Below, piece after piece: positions 29,412 through 48,156 of a stretch of 64,000 nt of DNA (its first letter is position 1; every line of letters begins with the position of its first letter). The position numbers and the translations under genes were made by a program. The notes beneath the pieces were generated by a model. The model did no database searches, was not told the DNA's origin, and worked only from the letters and a program-made list of their open reading frames with translations. The DNA is from Corylus avellana (Eukaryota > Streptophyta > Magnoliopsida > Fagales > Betulaceae): positions 34,279,634-34,343,633 of the forward strand of contig NC_081545.1 in NCBI RefSeq assembly GCF_901000735.1, given 5' to 3'.

Positions 29412-30860
29412 TTTCATGTTAAGAGCCGTTTTTCCTGGTACTTGTTTAATTTAGATTTCTTGGATCTTTTCTTCTTTTTTTCCTTTTTTTCAGTCAAAAA
29501 TTGAAACCGTGCCTCACCTAATTCATTTTAAGCTTCTGCTTATCTTTATGATTCCTCTCTCTTTCAAGAAATGGAGAGAAATCATTTAATGGTTCCTATT
29601 AGATTTTATAGATTTGAATTTGATGGTGTATATGTTGCTGCAATATTGTATATACCTTATCATTTTATTTAAAGGCCGTTAAATGCTACACAACAAAATG
29701 TGGCGAAGGGAGTGTTTGGTTCCATTCGGCATTCTATGCTCCGTCCAAAGGTAAGAAGAGTTGTGGATTCGCCTAGTTAATTGGAGTCGTGGATAATTGT
29801 TGAAATCATTATTATTATTATTAATTTTTATTCCATGCTTTAAATACTTCTAAACAGGTGTTGGAGGAATGTTCAATCCATTCTATTTCTACTTCAATCT
29901 TTCTTTATTTATGAATAATAATAATTTATTGAAAAAGAAGAGAAAAAAAAAAAAGTATACAAGAGAGACAACTACGCTAAAGGCGTTTGAAATCAAAAAA
30001 ATTAACAAAATATAAAAGATTCGAAGAGGAAGTAGGAATATAGATTACAACTCAATCTAAATGAGATTTGAAACAAAGCACAAAGGTCTTGCAGTTCTCA
30101 CAGAAGCGTGGTTTTTCTCTCTAAATACTCCACATTCAAAATGCAAGAATAACTTTCCAACTAGTTAATCTCAATTTATTTTTTGTTATCATTATGTTGT
30201 TTATATGTATTTGCAAACATATTGTAAAGGAAATATGTTCAGAATACTTACATGCTTGGTAAGACACGAAGCTCGTGGGTGTATGGATTAATTATGTTCA
30301 GAATATATTTATATTATTATATATAAATGAAGATGGTTAGCTGTTATAACTGCATTGCCCTACTTTCTAAAACCGTTAACCGCAACCGCCTTAGGCAATT
30401 AGTGGTTTTTAATAACCGCTTGTCAAAGCGGTTAACGGCCGCCCCATTTGAGTAGCCTTACTCTCACTACGTATATAATTATACTTTCCAAAATCCTAGA
30501 AAAAAAAAAAAAAGCAAAAACAATTATAACTGTTTCAAATTGTTTATTAATGTTTTTATTTTAAAGTCCAGCCCACAAATAAAGCCTCGTAATTTTTTCT
30601 TTTCACATGTCCATGCTAAAAAATAAATGTAGATTCAAATTAGTAATCTCTTATTATAAAGCAATCGATTGTCGAGCTACCCCACCAAAGCCTCATACTT
30701 TTTGTTTCCAAATGAAAGTATCTCTCTAACCCAAATATTTTATTTTCCAAAAAGGCGACAATGACTTAATTACTTGGGTCAAAACGCGGACCCAAATAGT
30801 AAATACCTAACCATAGTCCCAACCCAACCCAACCCAAGGTCATTTTCCTTCAAAACCTTT
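29412..30860. other. DRM 3' flank and helicase promoter region
   Basis: The first part is probably 3' UTR. A poly(A)-rich block (29935-29960) followed by GTATACAAGAGAGA may be another retroelement tail. No gene is seen. The right end is the helicase promoter, with a short CCCAA tandem repeat near 30820. Confidence 0.55.
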
Positions 30861-30864
30861 AGAT

Positions 30865-31068
30865 CTCTATAAATACCCGATTCGGGTCTCATCTCCTTCC
30901 CACTTTCCTTTCTCTACGCTTCTCGACCTTCGGAAGCGTAATTTTCTCTCTCTCTCGAGGAGTATATAACCACAAAGATATATAGAGTGAGAGAGAGGGG
31001 GATAAGGAGGGTCGAGTCAGATACTCCCAGCATTTCTCGCTCTTCATATCTCAATCCGACGTCGTCAG
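30865..31068 (+). promoter_or_regulatory. TATA box and 5' UTR exon of the helicase gene
   Basis: CTATAAATAC at about 30867-30876 is a strong TATA box, placing the start near 30900. The CT/GA-rich leader contains no ATG and ends at the donor GTCAG/GTACT (GT at 31069). The leader rejoins at 31956 after GTTTTAG. The leader intron begins with TTCGATTTG (31108-31116), an exact match to the intron-mediated-enhancement motif TTNGATYTG known from Arabidopsis first introns. Confidence 0.65.
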
Positions 31069-31989
31069 GTACTATTTTTTTTTTTTTTTTTCTTGCTCAG
31101 ATCTGAATTCGATTTGTCTTATCATGCGGGCGGGTTAAATCTAGGGTTTTACTGGGTGCGATTTTTCTTGCTTTCTATTCGCTCTGTTTGGTTTCTCTGG
31201 AAGTTCGAATTTCGACTTCTGTATTTGGTTGTTGGGATTTTCAATTGTTTGGGACCTGAGAAAATTTTGTATTGTTTTATTATTTCTTTTATTAAATTTC
31301 GTTTGGTACATTTTTCGATTTATTATTTATTTTATTTTATTTTTTATGGTGAATACGAGCTGCTGGTTTTAGTTTTTGTTCCCTTTTTTTCATTTCGTTA
31401 TTTTATCGGTAACTAAAGGGAATGTTCCAAGTCTTGGAGCTCGATTGTTGTTTAGTTGTGAGGATATGAAGTTGTTTGTGAGCTAGGATTTTACGGTGTT
31501 ATGTTAAATTGCGTCTTTGAATGGACAAGTCTGTGAAATTGTGGCTTGTTTGAGCTGATTCCCTGATATTAATTTGCTTTTGTTAATCATGTGCTCTGTT
31601 TTAGCTTAGAAAATAGAAGGGAGGGAGTGATATTAAAATCACCTGAGTCTTTGTGGTCACGGATTATTAAGATGTACACTCAATTTATACTTAGCTCAGT
31701 TTTTTAGTATAGTAGGCAGGTGTTTTTTTTTTAATTCTTTTTATGGTTTTATTGTTTGTCTTTGTTTTCTAATTGGCCCATCTTGTGTCTAGAAAGTTCT
31801 TGCTTTTTGCTTGTGCTAATTAACTGTTTTTATGTAGCTGGTGGTACGCTGTTTCTTTCGTGTGTTCCTCCTTTGTTGTTGGCTTTAAAGTTCGTCTTTT
31901 TGGAGATTTTGTTTGCCTAGTCTGTCTTTATAATTACCCATATTTTGTGTTTTAGGTTTGTGTTCGATTGCCTTGGTGCTTTCCTTGCA

Positions 31990-38275
<6,286 letters not shown>

Positions 38276-39471
38276 AGATGCGGTTAGAGCATGTCATCTG
38301 GTGCTATACTTTTTGTTCGTTGTGTAGTGTTTGAAGTGTAAGTAGGGGCTGTAACTAGGGCGACCATGGTGTAGAAGTTGACTTTATGTATTGAGTTTGG
38401 AGGGGCCTAAAGACTGAACCAGATGGATCCCTCTTAAACCTTTGACAACCTTTTTTGTTCTCTTTCTTGCTTTTGGTAGGAAGAGAAAGGGGCACCGACC
38501 ACTCACAAAATGTTTTGATATATCTGCTTTGTAATACAATGACCTTCATAGCCATTTACTATAGTCATATTTCATGGTCTTGATATTTGTTTGAATGTGC
38601 AACTTGCTCATTGTTTCCAGCGCCAGAACGCTTCTTGTGTGCGTGCAACTTGCCATCTCTTTGGGATGCTGAGGGGTGCACTCACTGGAGTCTGCCATAA
38701 AAATTAATGAGATGTGAACAAGTAACCTCAAAAAAGTTGAAATGGCACCTTTTTATTTATTTTATATTGTTAGTAGGCTTCAGAATGGAAAAATGATCCA
38801 TTCTGAACAATAATAATTTATTTTTATTATTGTTTGTAGAGTTATGTGTGGGATTCATGGCCCAGAAGAGGAAATGAAGCATTTTCCTATCAACTTTTGA
38901 ACATATGCTGCTCTCGCTGGAATGTTGTGTGCTCAGTTGCATTGCTTTCTTTTCTTCTATTTTAACATAAAATTGGCCATATATTTCTAGCTTTTTAACT
39001 TCCTTGCTGTAGAGATTTCACATGACCAGGACTGGTCCAGGAGGGGCGACATGGCATGCATTCCGAAGAAAAAGCTAGCTTTGCCCTTGGCAATCTATGA
39101 AGACTCCGAATCAGCCCCTCTTTGACTTTTTGGAATGCTAAGGCTTGCCTTCACAGTCTTGTTAGTGGAGGACATCTGGAATCTTGCATTTAAGCTCCTC
39201 TGTCTTTACAATTTGTCTTTGGTGTCTTCCAACAACGACGACAAGGCTGCTCTATCAAAACCAACACCATCCTAGATAAACGTTAATGGGGTTTAGTTTA
39301 AGTTTAACCAACGGCGGCAAGGGCCTCAAGCCACGGGGGACTTCTTTAGGGAAGATATAGAAGTGTCATTTGGTTTGGTCTAAGAATAACGTCAAACTTA
39401 CAATTACTCTACAATTCATTTGCAACTTGCCGATGCATGTCAATGCGTCAACAAGTGTCCTTCAATCTTAA
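38276..39471. other. Helicase 3' flank, no further gene seen
   Basis: The first few hundred bases are probably 3' UTR. Reading frames are short and lack splice context. Confidence 0.6.
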
Positions 39472-39480
39472 TATATTTTT

Positions 39481-39964
39481 GAGAAAAATTCACCCCTTGA
39501 AGTTTCAGGAATTTTTCAATTCGAACCCCAATGTTTAAAAATTAGCAATGTACCCTTCTAATGTTTCAAAAATTTTTAATTCAAACCCTCCATTACTAAT
39601 TTTTGTCTAATTGGACGAAAATCATCCCACGTGCGTCTCACGTGGGATTTTGATGCCCTCTATTCCAATTTTACTCTCATTAAAACATATGAAATTACGT
39701 AATTACCTTCATTAAAACCCATGAAATTGAGGGTAATTACGTAATTTCATAGGTTTTAATGAGAGCAAAATTAGAATAAAGGGTATCAAAATCCCACGTG
39801 AGACACACATTGGATGATTTTCGTCAAATTAGACGGAAATTAGTAACAGAGGGTCTGAATTGAAATTTTTTGAAACATTAGGGGGGTACATTATCAATTT
39901 TTAAACATTGAGGTTCGAATTGAAAAACTCTTAAAACTTTAGGGGGGTAAAATGAATTTAACCC
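39481..39964. mobile_element. 484-bp fold-back Mutator-type MITE with 9-bp target duplication
   Basis: The left half is inversely repeated in the right half almost throughout: AATTTTTCAATTCGAACC, GTTTAAAAATT, CAAAATCCCACGTG and AATTACGTAATTTC-type blocks all have mirror partners. The 9-mer TATATTTTT flanks it at 39472-39480 and 39965-39973. There is no reading frame. The structure would fold into a long hairpin if transcribed. Confidence 0.85.
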
Positions 39965-40859
39965 TATATTTTTTTATACAATGCTCTAGCCCTCCTATTT
40001 TTATATATTTCTTTTTTATGCTTTAACCCCAATTGATAAGAATTTTTGTATACGTCCCCGTCAATATGTGATTGGAGTCATGTCAACCACTAAGAAAAAA
40101 TTAACATTATGCAATCACATATCACATGTTAACACGTATCAACAAGTTAAAAAAAAAAAAAAAAAAAAAAAATTATAGGTCTTAACATTTTTCCTTTGTC
40201 TATATGTCTGTCTATATACCTTGGTAGCCCATGCTAGTTTCCTCATGTCGTTTTGAGTATATATCTGGTTGGTTATTGTATTGTATTTTTGTGGAAGCCG
40301 TACTGCTACCAGGAGAGAAATGGGACAAGGCTTATATATCCTGCTTTTTTCTTTTTCTTTTTTAATATTCAAATTGGGAAAGTGAAAAAGGAAAATGCAA
40401 GGGTGGGTCCTTCAATTCTTTTTGTTTTTTTGTTGTTACACATGTATTTCATGCACTACATTTCGCCACATGATCAGGATATTCCTGCTATGGGCATCTC
40501 ACACTTATCTCTCTCTCTTTTAATGCATGCAAAAATATTCTTCTTTCATGATTTGAACTTTTTTTTTTTAATTTATTTAATGATTTGAAAATATTTATCA
40601 AGCGTTTTACTGAATTAAATTAAAATACATTAAGGTACAATCTTTATTGTCCTTGAAAAAAAAAAAAAACCCATAGTTTACTCTTATGTATTATTAATTA
40701 TAAGGTATCACAATTTCTGTGAGAACTAGAAAATTAATGAAATAATATATATGCTGTTTAAACTCCAATTTTGTTGCTTCTACATTCCAAACAGAATATT
40801 ACGAAAATGACAAAATTATAATCCAAACTAGCCAGATTGGAGATTTCCACCAATCCAAC

Positions 40860-41038
40860 ATTTTAAATTGATATATGTTCTTCTTGGACAGAGTGTTTCA
40901 GGAATCTCCAACCCGGCCTATTAAATTAATAATTATTCTTTTTAGATAAGAGTTTTTCTTCTCCAAACTAGGTAAAATGAACTTTCTTCAATTCAGTCTA
41001 TAAAATTGTCATGTGTCCCTTACCATGTGAGAATCATA

Positions 41039-41072
<34 letters not shown>

Positions 41073-41480
41073 GATTCTTACATGGTAAGGGAAAAAAAAA
41101 AGAAGAAGAAGTAATGCTAGAAATCGCATTAATTTTATCCCAAAACTATCACACAATGTTGACTTGACAGTCCACATTTAATCCTTATTATTATTATTTT
41201 TTTTATTATTTTTTTTATCTTTTTTTTAACAATGGCTGATCCAAAGGTTACGTCAGTATTGTAAGATAGTTGGAAGTATTAAAAAAAAAAAAACATATGA
41301 TTATCACGTGCTAAAGGGAAATATGACAATTTTATAAATTGGGTTTAAATGCCTTCCTTTTTAGAGTAGGTGATTTTTTTTTTTTTAATTCTCATATGTT
41401 ATATGGATAAATTAATGTCAATTTAATAAGATTTTTTCTAACTCAGGTTGAATAAAATGTTAGTGGTATATATAACTGCA
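40860..41480. repeat. Nested inverted repeats around an (AT)n tract
   Basis: Arms 41017-41040 and 41068-41091 (CCCTTACCATGTGAGAATCA and its mirror) pair at 23 of 24 positions around an (AT)n loop. A third diverged inverted copy with TATAAAATTGTCAT lies at about 41290-41340. It is probably the remains of a fold-back transposon. Confidence 0.6.
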
Positions 41481-43468
41481 GGAAGAAAATTGGAGAGAAA
41501 TGGATATAGACAAAATAGTTGGGAATATCCATATCAAATAAGTGTATATTTCTAAGTATAGCAATAATTTAATTATGAATAAATAGGGCCATTAAATTGG
41601 ATGCCAATTAAGGAGATATTGCAAAGTCAGTTACGAATTAAGTGCTTAGCTTTTATTTGCACACACAGCTCTTGACATGAGTCTTGGCTTCAAACAACCC
41701 CTTCCAGGTTTCAACCTTATTACCTAAACGACAAAAAATATGGTTACCGTCACCGACCTTTGTTGTGAAATGACTTTGTTACCCTCCCTTTAGGACCCCT
41801 CCAAGTTTCCAACCCCACCCCCACAAAAAAATAAAAAATAAAATTGTGAATTCTATCTAAAACCCATTTACGTCACTGGTCGGTGCTAAGGACTTTCTTT
41901 TTAGAGGAATTTGCTTTTTATAACTTTGATAGAAATATAGAGAAAAGAGAATAACCCTTATGTTATGAGAGTTAAAAGAGGCTTGCTTATTTTATTGTAA
42001 AGGATAAAGAGAAATTAGGCCGGTAAAAATTTGACCAGTTTAAGAGAGGGAATTGTGAGATTCACTTGTTTCGGACAACTTAGAAGGTGGGACTCACTTG
42101 TTTGAAACAAGTGAACCTCACAAGTACAAGCATTCTTTTAAGCTGTTTGGATTTTTGTAAATTGTGAACAATCTAATAATTAACAGAGAATCTCAATCCA
42201 TTTATATACGTATTTGATCAACTGTTGGATTTTTTTTTTTTTGAATTATATTTTAGCTCCAAATGACGGATTGGGATCTACAACATGCAATTTGTTGTTC
42301 GGATTGCTTGTAGTCTGCACAACAAATGTAAGAGAGTTGTTATGGAGCCCACCAGTCCGAAACATGCTCCATTCAGACAAAAAAAAAATTGTTGAGAATC
42401 TCTATTCTAATTGGTCATATTTATAAACCGTATCTCTATTAATTTTGATGAAAAGATTACCTAAAAAAAAATCATTTTGAATTGAATGTTTTAGTATTTG
42501 AACTATCCTCAAAATAATTGATCACACTCATTTTTTTTCACTTCGACTCACAATTCTAATAAAAATGAGATGTCATTCATCATTCCATTATTCATCCCAT
42601 GCTCATCCTTTTTGCAAATTCATCATTATATTTGTGAGTTTCACAAATTCAACGTGGATTTGTCTATCAACTGTGTATCGAAGATGTGCAATGAAATTAA
42701 TGATTTGTATCATTTTTTAATTTAAAAAAGAAAAGAAAAGAGCATTTAAAGCTACAATATCTGGAAACATGACCCGGACTTTGTTTTCTCGAATTTAGTT
42801 GGCACTTAGCTAAGAAACATAATTATGAAATTGGTTGTCATTGCGTGAGACGAAGGCCGTGAGATCCACCTGTCTTAGGCAGTATAGGGTGCATGCGTAC
42901 CTACTTAAAACAAGCGATCTATTCAAATCAGGTGTAATTCAAACAGTTAATTGGCGGAGGAGATTTCAATCTAGCTTATAAACATTTTCTTTTAATTTGT
43001 TGAATTAATTATAGCTCTCCTAGCTTATAGAACACATACCGACGGTCCGATTCGCCCGATAGAACCGTGATCTTAGCTTTGGTGGCTCTGATCTAATAAA
43101 AAATATACACATGGGAAGCATGCCGTTTTGGGGATTATGCCTTAAAACGCAGCGAAGAGCAGCACATGTCTTCCATGTGTTGTTCATCTGTCCGAGAATT
43201 TTCCTAAAGTACAACACCATATAACGACCTAATCATTTATACTCTTTTTTCTTTTATCCCCCCTTGAAAATACTAAGAGTGGGAAGCTCAACAGTCACAA
43301 TCAACAATTAACCTCAGCCGTAGGATCACAGGAATGACCAACGGTTTTTGAATCAAGTGGGCCCACAACCCTGCTCCTTCTCACACTAATAAAGCCCACA
43401 GAGACAGAGCCCCCCCATTACACCACATTAAACCACCCTTCCTTTCTTGAGCTTTTTCTCTCCACTGC
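41481..43468. other. Intergenic, MYB promoter region
   Basis: No gene is seen. The last 200 bases before the MYB start are C/T-rich without an obvious TATA box. Confidence 0.55.
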
Positions 43469-46400
43469 ATGGAGTTTGACAACAGCTTAAGAGAGGATTT
43501 TCCTTTTCTTTCCAGCTTTTTCTCTGATAATCCCTTGAAACCAGCTGATTTAACAAATGGGTTTTCCGTAGAAACCTCTTCCTCTAAGGAATTGGTTCAT
43601 GATTTTCAGCATTTTGATGATCATCATCACCACCACTTTCCCATCAGTGGGTTTAGTCTGAATCCTGATGAGAACCATGTTGATGATGATCATCATCATC
43701 ATTTCAACGTTGAGGAGTCTTCCTCAGACCCCCTTGCTGGGATTCAAGCCCCATGGGCTTCTGAGGAGTTTCTGAAGGATTTCAATGCCTATGCTTCTAC
43801 CCTTTTAGCATCTGATGGAAACATGCATGGCTTTGAGAATTCTGTAGGCCTTTGGGATAATAATCCTCAGAAAAATTTGGTTCTGCCTCTGAACATTCAA
43901 GAACTTGGATCAGCAAATGTTAGGCTGGCAGATGACGTCTCATGCATAACCTTGGAAAATGGATATCACAGGAGTGCTGCTGCTTATGATGAGAAGAAGA
44001 GGAAGCGAGTGAACATAAGAAAGGCAACCAAAATTCAAAAGAAAAACAACATAATCAAAGGCCAGTGGACTCTTCAAGAAGACAGGTATATATATACTTT
44101 ATTTTTTGGTTAATTAATTTCTTTAATTTTTTGGCAAGAGGAACCTTATATATATATTTTCTCAATTAGGGTTTTGTGTTTTTGATTGATGAAGAATTTG
44201 GTTTGCAGGCAGCTGGTGCAGTTGGTAGATCAGCTTGGAGTTAAGAAATGGTCTCAAATCGCTAAGATGCTGAATGGAAGAGTGGGGAAGCAGTGTAGGG
44301 AGAGATGGCACAATCACTTGCGGCCAGACATTAGGGTTTTTCCCCTTTCTTCTTCTTCTTCTTGCCCTATGTTATATATCTTCCATATATAATATATACA
44401 TACATATATAAATACTTACAAAAACACAACTTTTTATTCAATTGTGTTTTACAGTTATTCAAATTACACACATATATGCATTCACATACATTTTTAGCTA
44501 TTCATTTATTAAAAAATGGGTAGTTGAATTTTTGTTTTTTATTTTTATTTTTTTACGCGTGTAATATTGGGAGATTATTACTTAATTTGAAATTTAGCTA
44601 TTATTAATTTTTTATTGGCATGGTTTCTTAAGTATTTAGGATCGACTAACATTCGGTTAATAAAATAACTCGACATCTCCGGTTAGTAAATTGAATGGCC
44701 AAGATTCGTTAGTTTTTAACGATAACAAAAAAGAAAAGCTTTAGACAAAAAAAATGAAAGAGAAAGGAAAAAAAATATCATGGAGGACATCGCAGAGGTA
44801 CCGTCGGTGCCGGTGGTAGAGCAACTGGTTCTATCACTAGAGCAAGCTCACATGGCCAAACTGCTCCACACCATCACTAAACCATCCCACCTCCTCCAAA
44901 TTTACACCTCCCGCCACCAAGCCCACCACCATCTCTCCACCGTCCTCTCCAAAATCAAGTTCTCTCCTCTGCCTACCTTTCATTGCTGAAAACTCCCTCT
45001 CTGATCTCCATGCTTCGGACTATGATATGTATTACTCATCTTCTCCTTGACGCTCTCAAGTAGGCCATTTGAATCCTCTTTAGCTTCTTCCACGGCATCA
45101 TTATCATCTATGACTTGCATCGGCCCGGGGTTGTTGTTGTCGCCGGTGGCGGCATTGGTGTTATCAATTAGATATTCATTAATTAAAAAGTTGACAACCA
45201 TATTTACTCTTTTAACATGTGTTATCAAATGTATGGAGATTATTACGTTGCATTTTTGTCGTTATTATTTTCAAGTCGACGCGCTTTATAAAGTAGGTAC
45301 ATGAACTCTTACCCTATCAACTTATGCATGTTATACATTTTTAGTTACATTTTAATTAAGTAAGAACTAATTGGTAATTATATTTACTTTTTTTACACGT
45401 GTTATCAAATATATGGAGATTATTACGTTGCATTTTTTCCGTTATTGTGTTTTTTGACGACGCACTTTCTAAAGTATGTGAGCGCTATCCTATCCAATTA
45501 TACACACATACACATATATACATATGTTCATGTTACACATTTTTAGTTATTCATAAATTAAGAAATAATTGATAATTGTATTTACTTTTTGATACCTACG
45601 TTACCAAATGTGTGGAGATTATTAATAATTAATTAAGATGCATTTTTATCTTTTATTGTTTCTTGTTGGTCTACTTTCTAAAATATATGAATACCTGCGC
45701 TTTAGGTCTACTTAATTATAACTAGGAAAATAATTAAGAATTAACTCTATAAGGGGTTAGGTTGCATTATTTTTTATTTTTTATTTTTTATTTTATTTTT
45801 TTTGAAGGGGGCCATCATAAGAAAGTCTTTTAAAAAAGGCCCTAAATATATTAAAAAGTTTACTTTAGAACAAATTTTATGGGACATATACTTATACACA
45901 CACATGCTATACATTTTAAGTCATGCATTAATCAGGAAATTAATCAGTAATTATATTTACCTTTTTGATGTGTCTTATCGAATATATGGAGATTATTACA
46001 TTGCATTTTTGTTGATATTGTTTCTTTGTCAATATGTTTTGTTTTGTTTTTTGTAAATTTATCCATCGTTTTTAAGTTGTTGTTTGACAAGGCAATTAAG
46101 AACATGGCATGGTGACTTTTTTTTAACCATACCTGATCATCAGCAAGATAGATTGTGAACTCCTGAAACAGATGGCCCTTGATATATTGTTGGTGTTGCA
46201 CGTAAATTGTTCCCCTCTCCTATTCGTTCCTTGTATATATAACCTTGCCTTATATATATATATATGATGAAATGGTGATTTTATTTTAATAAAGTTTCAA
46301 TCTCTTAATTCTTTCAAATTCTGATTTTTAGTTTCAAGTAATACCCTAGGTCAAACATACCTCGCCATTTTTGAAGTACACATCTAGCTAGCTAGCTCAT

Positions 46401-47847
46401 TAGAAATAATGCATCATAAACTAGGTTTTCACTGTTTTATATTTGATTAATGCTAAATATTATACTTCTATTCCACTCCCATCCCATTGAGCTAATGTGT
46501 CAGCCATCTCTTGATATTTTTATTTATTTATTTTAACAAGGCTGATCCAATGGTTGATGTGTATAGCTACATCAATCCAGTGGGATGGATGTGTAGTATT
46601 TAACATTATATACTCTTATATTTTGACAATACCATGAGATAAGTTTCCAATTTAGATGATGAAATTGCAATTTTATTTGAATAAATATTCATTGGTATTT
46701 TTCTATTTCACCTGATTCTATTTCTAGTATTGCTAAAGATTTTCTTGACTAAATTTTTTTAGTGGCATACATTAATGTGAAATCATGAAATTACTAGCAT
46801 TTGATAATGTAGTTTTGCACGTAAAATTTAACTTCTTACTCAAAATAAGATGTATTGACATTTCCAATAAATACGATTATAATTAATAATCTAATATTAT
46901 TAGAAATAATGTTCATTTTCTCTTTAAAACTTTACCTAGATCCTATTATTTTATTTTTAATAATATTAAGTATGAGTTCAACGCAACAAGAAAATGACTG
47001 AACTAAATTAATTACTAATATATATCTTAATCATTTAAATTTTTTTGTTTTTTTGGCTAGTCTTAATTAGTCAGTTTAATTATTAGCATTTACCTTCTTA
47101 GGGTTTTGTCTTAATTTTTATATATAGTTGATCTTAAAAACAAATGGGTTTATTATATAGTATTACGTATCATGATAATTATACTATATATATCTTGCAC
47201 GTGCATGCATGTTACACAGATCTCTCATTTTCCGTATATTGACAAACCCTAATGTGTTTTTGCAGAAAGATACATGGAGTGAGGAGGAAGATATGATACT
47301 AATTGAAGCCCACAAAGAAATAGGAAACAAATGGGCAGAAATTGCAAGGAGGCTGCCAGGAAGGACTGAGAACACTATCAAAAACCATTGGAATGCAACA
47401 AAAAGAAGGCAGCATTCAAAGAAGAAATGCAAGGACCCAAGTCTGCAGGGCTCCCTCTTGCAAAGCTACATAAAGAGCCTTTCTACTTCAACTTCGCCCA
47501 CAATCGACAAGAATATTACTCTCTCAGCAGAAATGTCAAACGTACAAATGTTCAATGTGATGATGACCAAACCCCAAATTCAGATGGAGGGCTCAGATGT
47601 CACCTCCACAGACTGGACAGCACTCCCACCGTACGATCATAACAAGGCTCTGGATTTGTTTTCAGACAAAAACATGGCTCCTGAAAACAATGGCTTTGTG
47701 TCCATGCTTGAGGAGATCCCCTGCAATCCTGTGGTTGATGACAGCAGCAATATGGAGTTTGAGATGCATTTCGAGATGGATAGTCTTATGCAGGGTGAGT
47801 TGAAGGAGATGGATTTGCTGGAGATGATATGTCAGGGAAAGCTTTGA
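43469..47847 (+). CDS. R2R3-MYB transcription factor (MYB118/MYB115/MYB98-like group)
   Basis: This is a nuclear DNA-binding transcription factor. I read exons 43469-44085, 44209-44335 and 47266-47847, giving 441 residues. The first 190 residues are acidic and histidine-rich ([16 protein letters not shown]) and probably regulatory. They are followed by a basic KKRKR/KKNN stretch. R2 has Trp at 200, 220 and 239; R3 has Trp at 252, 271 and 290. The Trp at the first R3 position, the linker RPDIR/KDTW and the end [10 protein letters not shown] are typical of the group containing MYB98, MYB64, MYB115, MYB118 and MYB119. Arabidopsis members act in embryo-sac and endosperm development. The short C-terminal ending is most like MYB118/MYB115. 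Intron 2 is unusually long (2.93 kb) and repeat-filled. The ATG is the first in the exon and follows a C/T-rich leader. Confidence 0.93.
44780..45190. pseudogene. Gene-like fragments on opposite strands in MYB intron 2
   Basis: The plus strand from 44780 encodes about 69 residues starting [20 protein letters not shown] with coding-like composition. It is directly followed, on the minus strand (45187 back to about 45047), by an acidic segment containing [22 protein letters not shown]. Both look like pieces of one small acidic plant protein, the second inverted. I cannot name the family. A captured, rearranged fragment is my inference. Confidence 0.35.
45181..46030. repeat. Four diverged tandem repeats in MYB intron 2
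   Basis: The core 'TATTTAC-TTTT...GTTATCAAAT-TATGGAGATTATTACGTTGCATTTTT' recurs at about 45201, 45381, 45578 and 45953. The first three are spaced about 180-200 bp apart and the last is further off. Between cores lie TACATTTTTAGTTA-type blocks. No coding content. Confidence 0.8.
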
Positions 47848-48118
47848 GCCGCCATCTGCATGTGGAATTCCTGGTGGGCTTCTCAAAAGGGTATGAAAAG
47901 ATCATGCAAGTAGTGGATTAAATGTCATTTCTGCAGGGTTTTTTCTTTCTTTTTCGTATGTGTGAGTTCATATCCCAAAAAGGAAAAAAAAAATATTTGG
48001 ATTAGTTTTTATTAAGAGCTGTTAGACTTGTACTATCCCTCACTTATGTGTGGAAGTTTGGAGTACTAGTTAATTATCATGGTATTTGTTATAAATATCT
48101 CTCTTTTGGGTTTTAAGG

Positions 48119-48156
<38 letters not shown>

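Noticed and set aside
29675..29752. Exon-like stretch after the DRM stop (GVFGSIRHSMLRPK)
   Set aside because: The DRM ends naturally at 29411 with its family C-terminus, and there is no upstream partner. It is probably 3' flanking sequence.
30360..30450. CCGTTAACCGCAACCGCC palindromic block
   Set aside because: It looks like a short decayed transposon end, but I could not find a matching second end.
47184..47432. 82-codon minus-strand frame with cysteine and phenylalanine clusters
   Set aside because: It is the antisense shadow of the MYB R3 exon.
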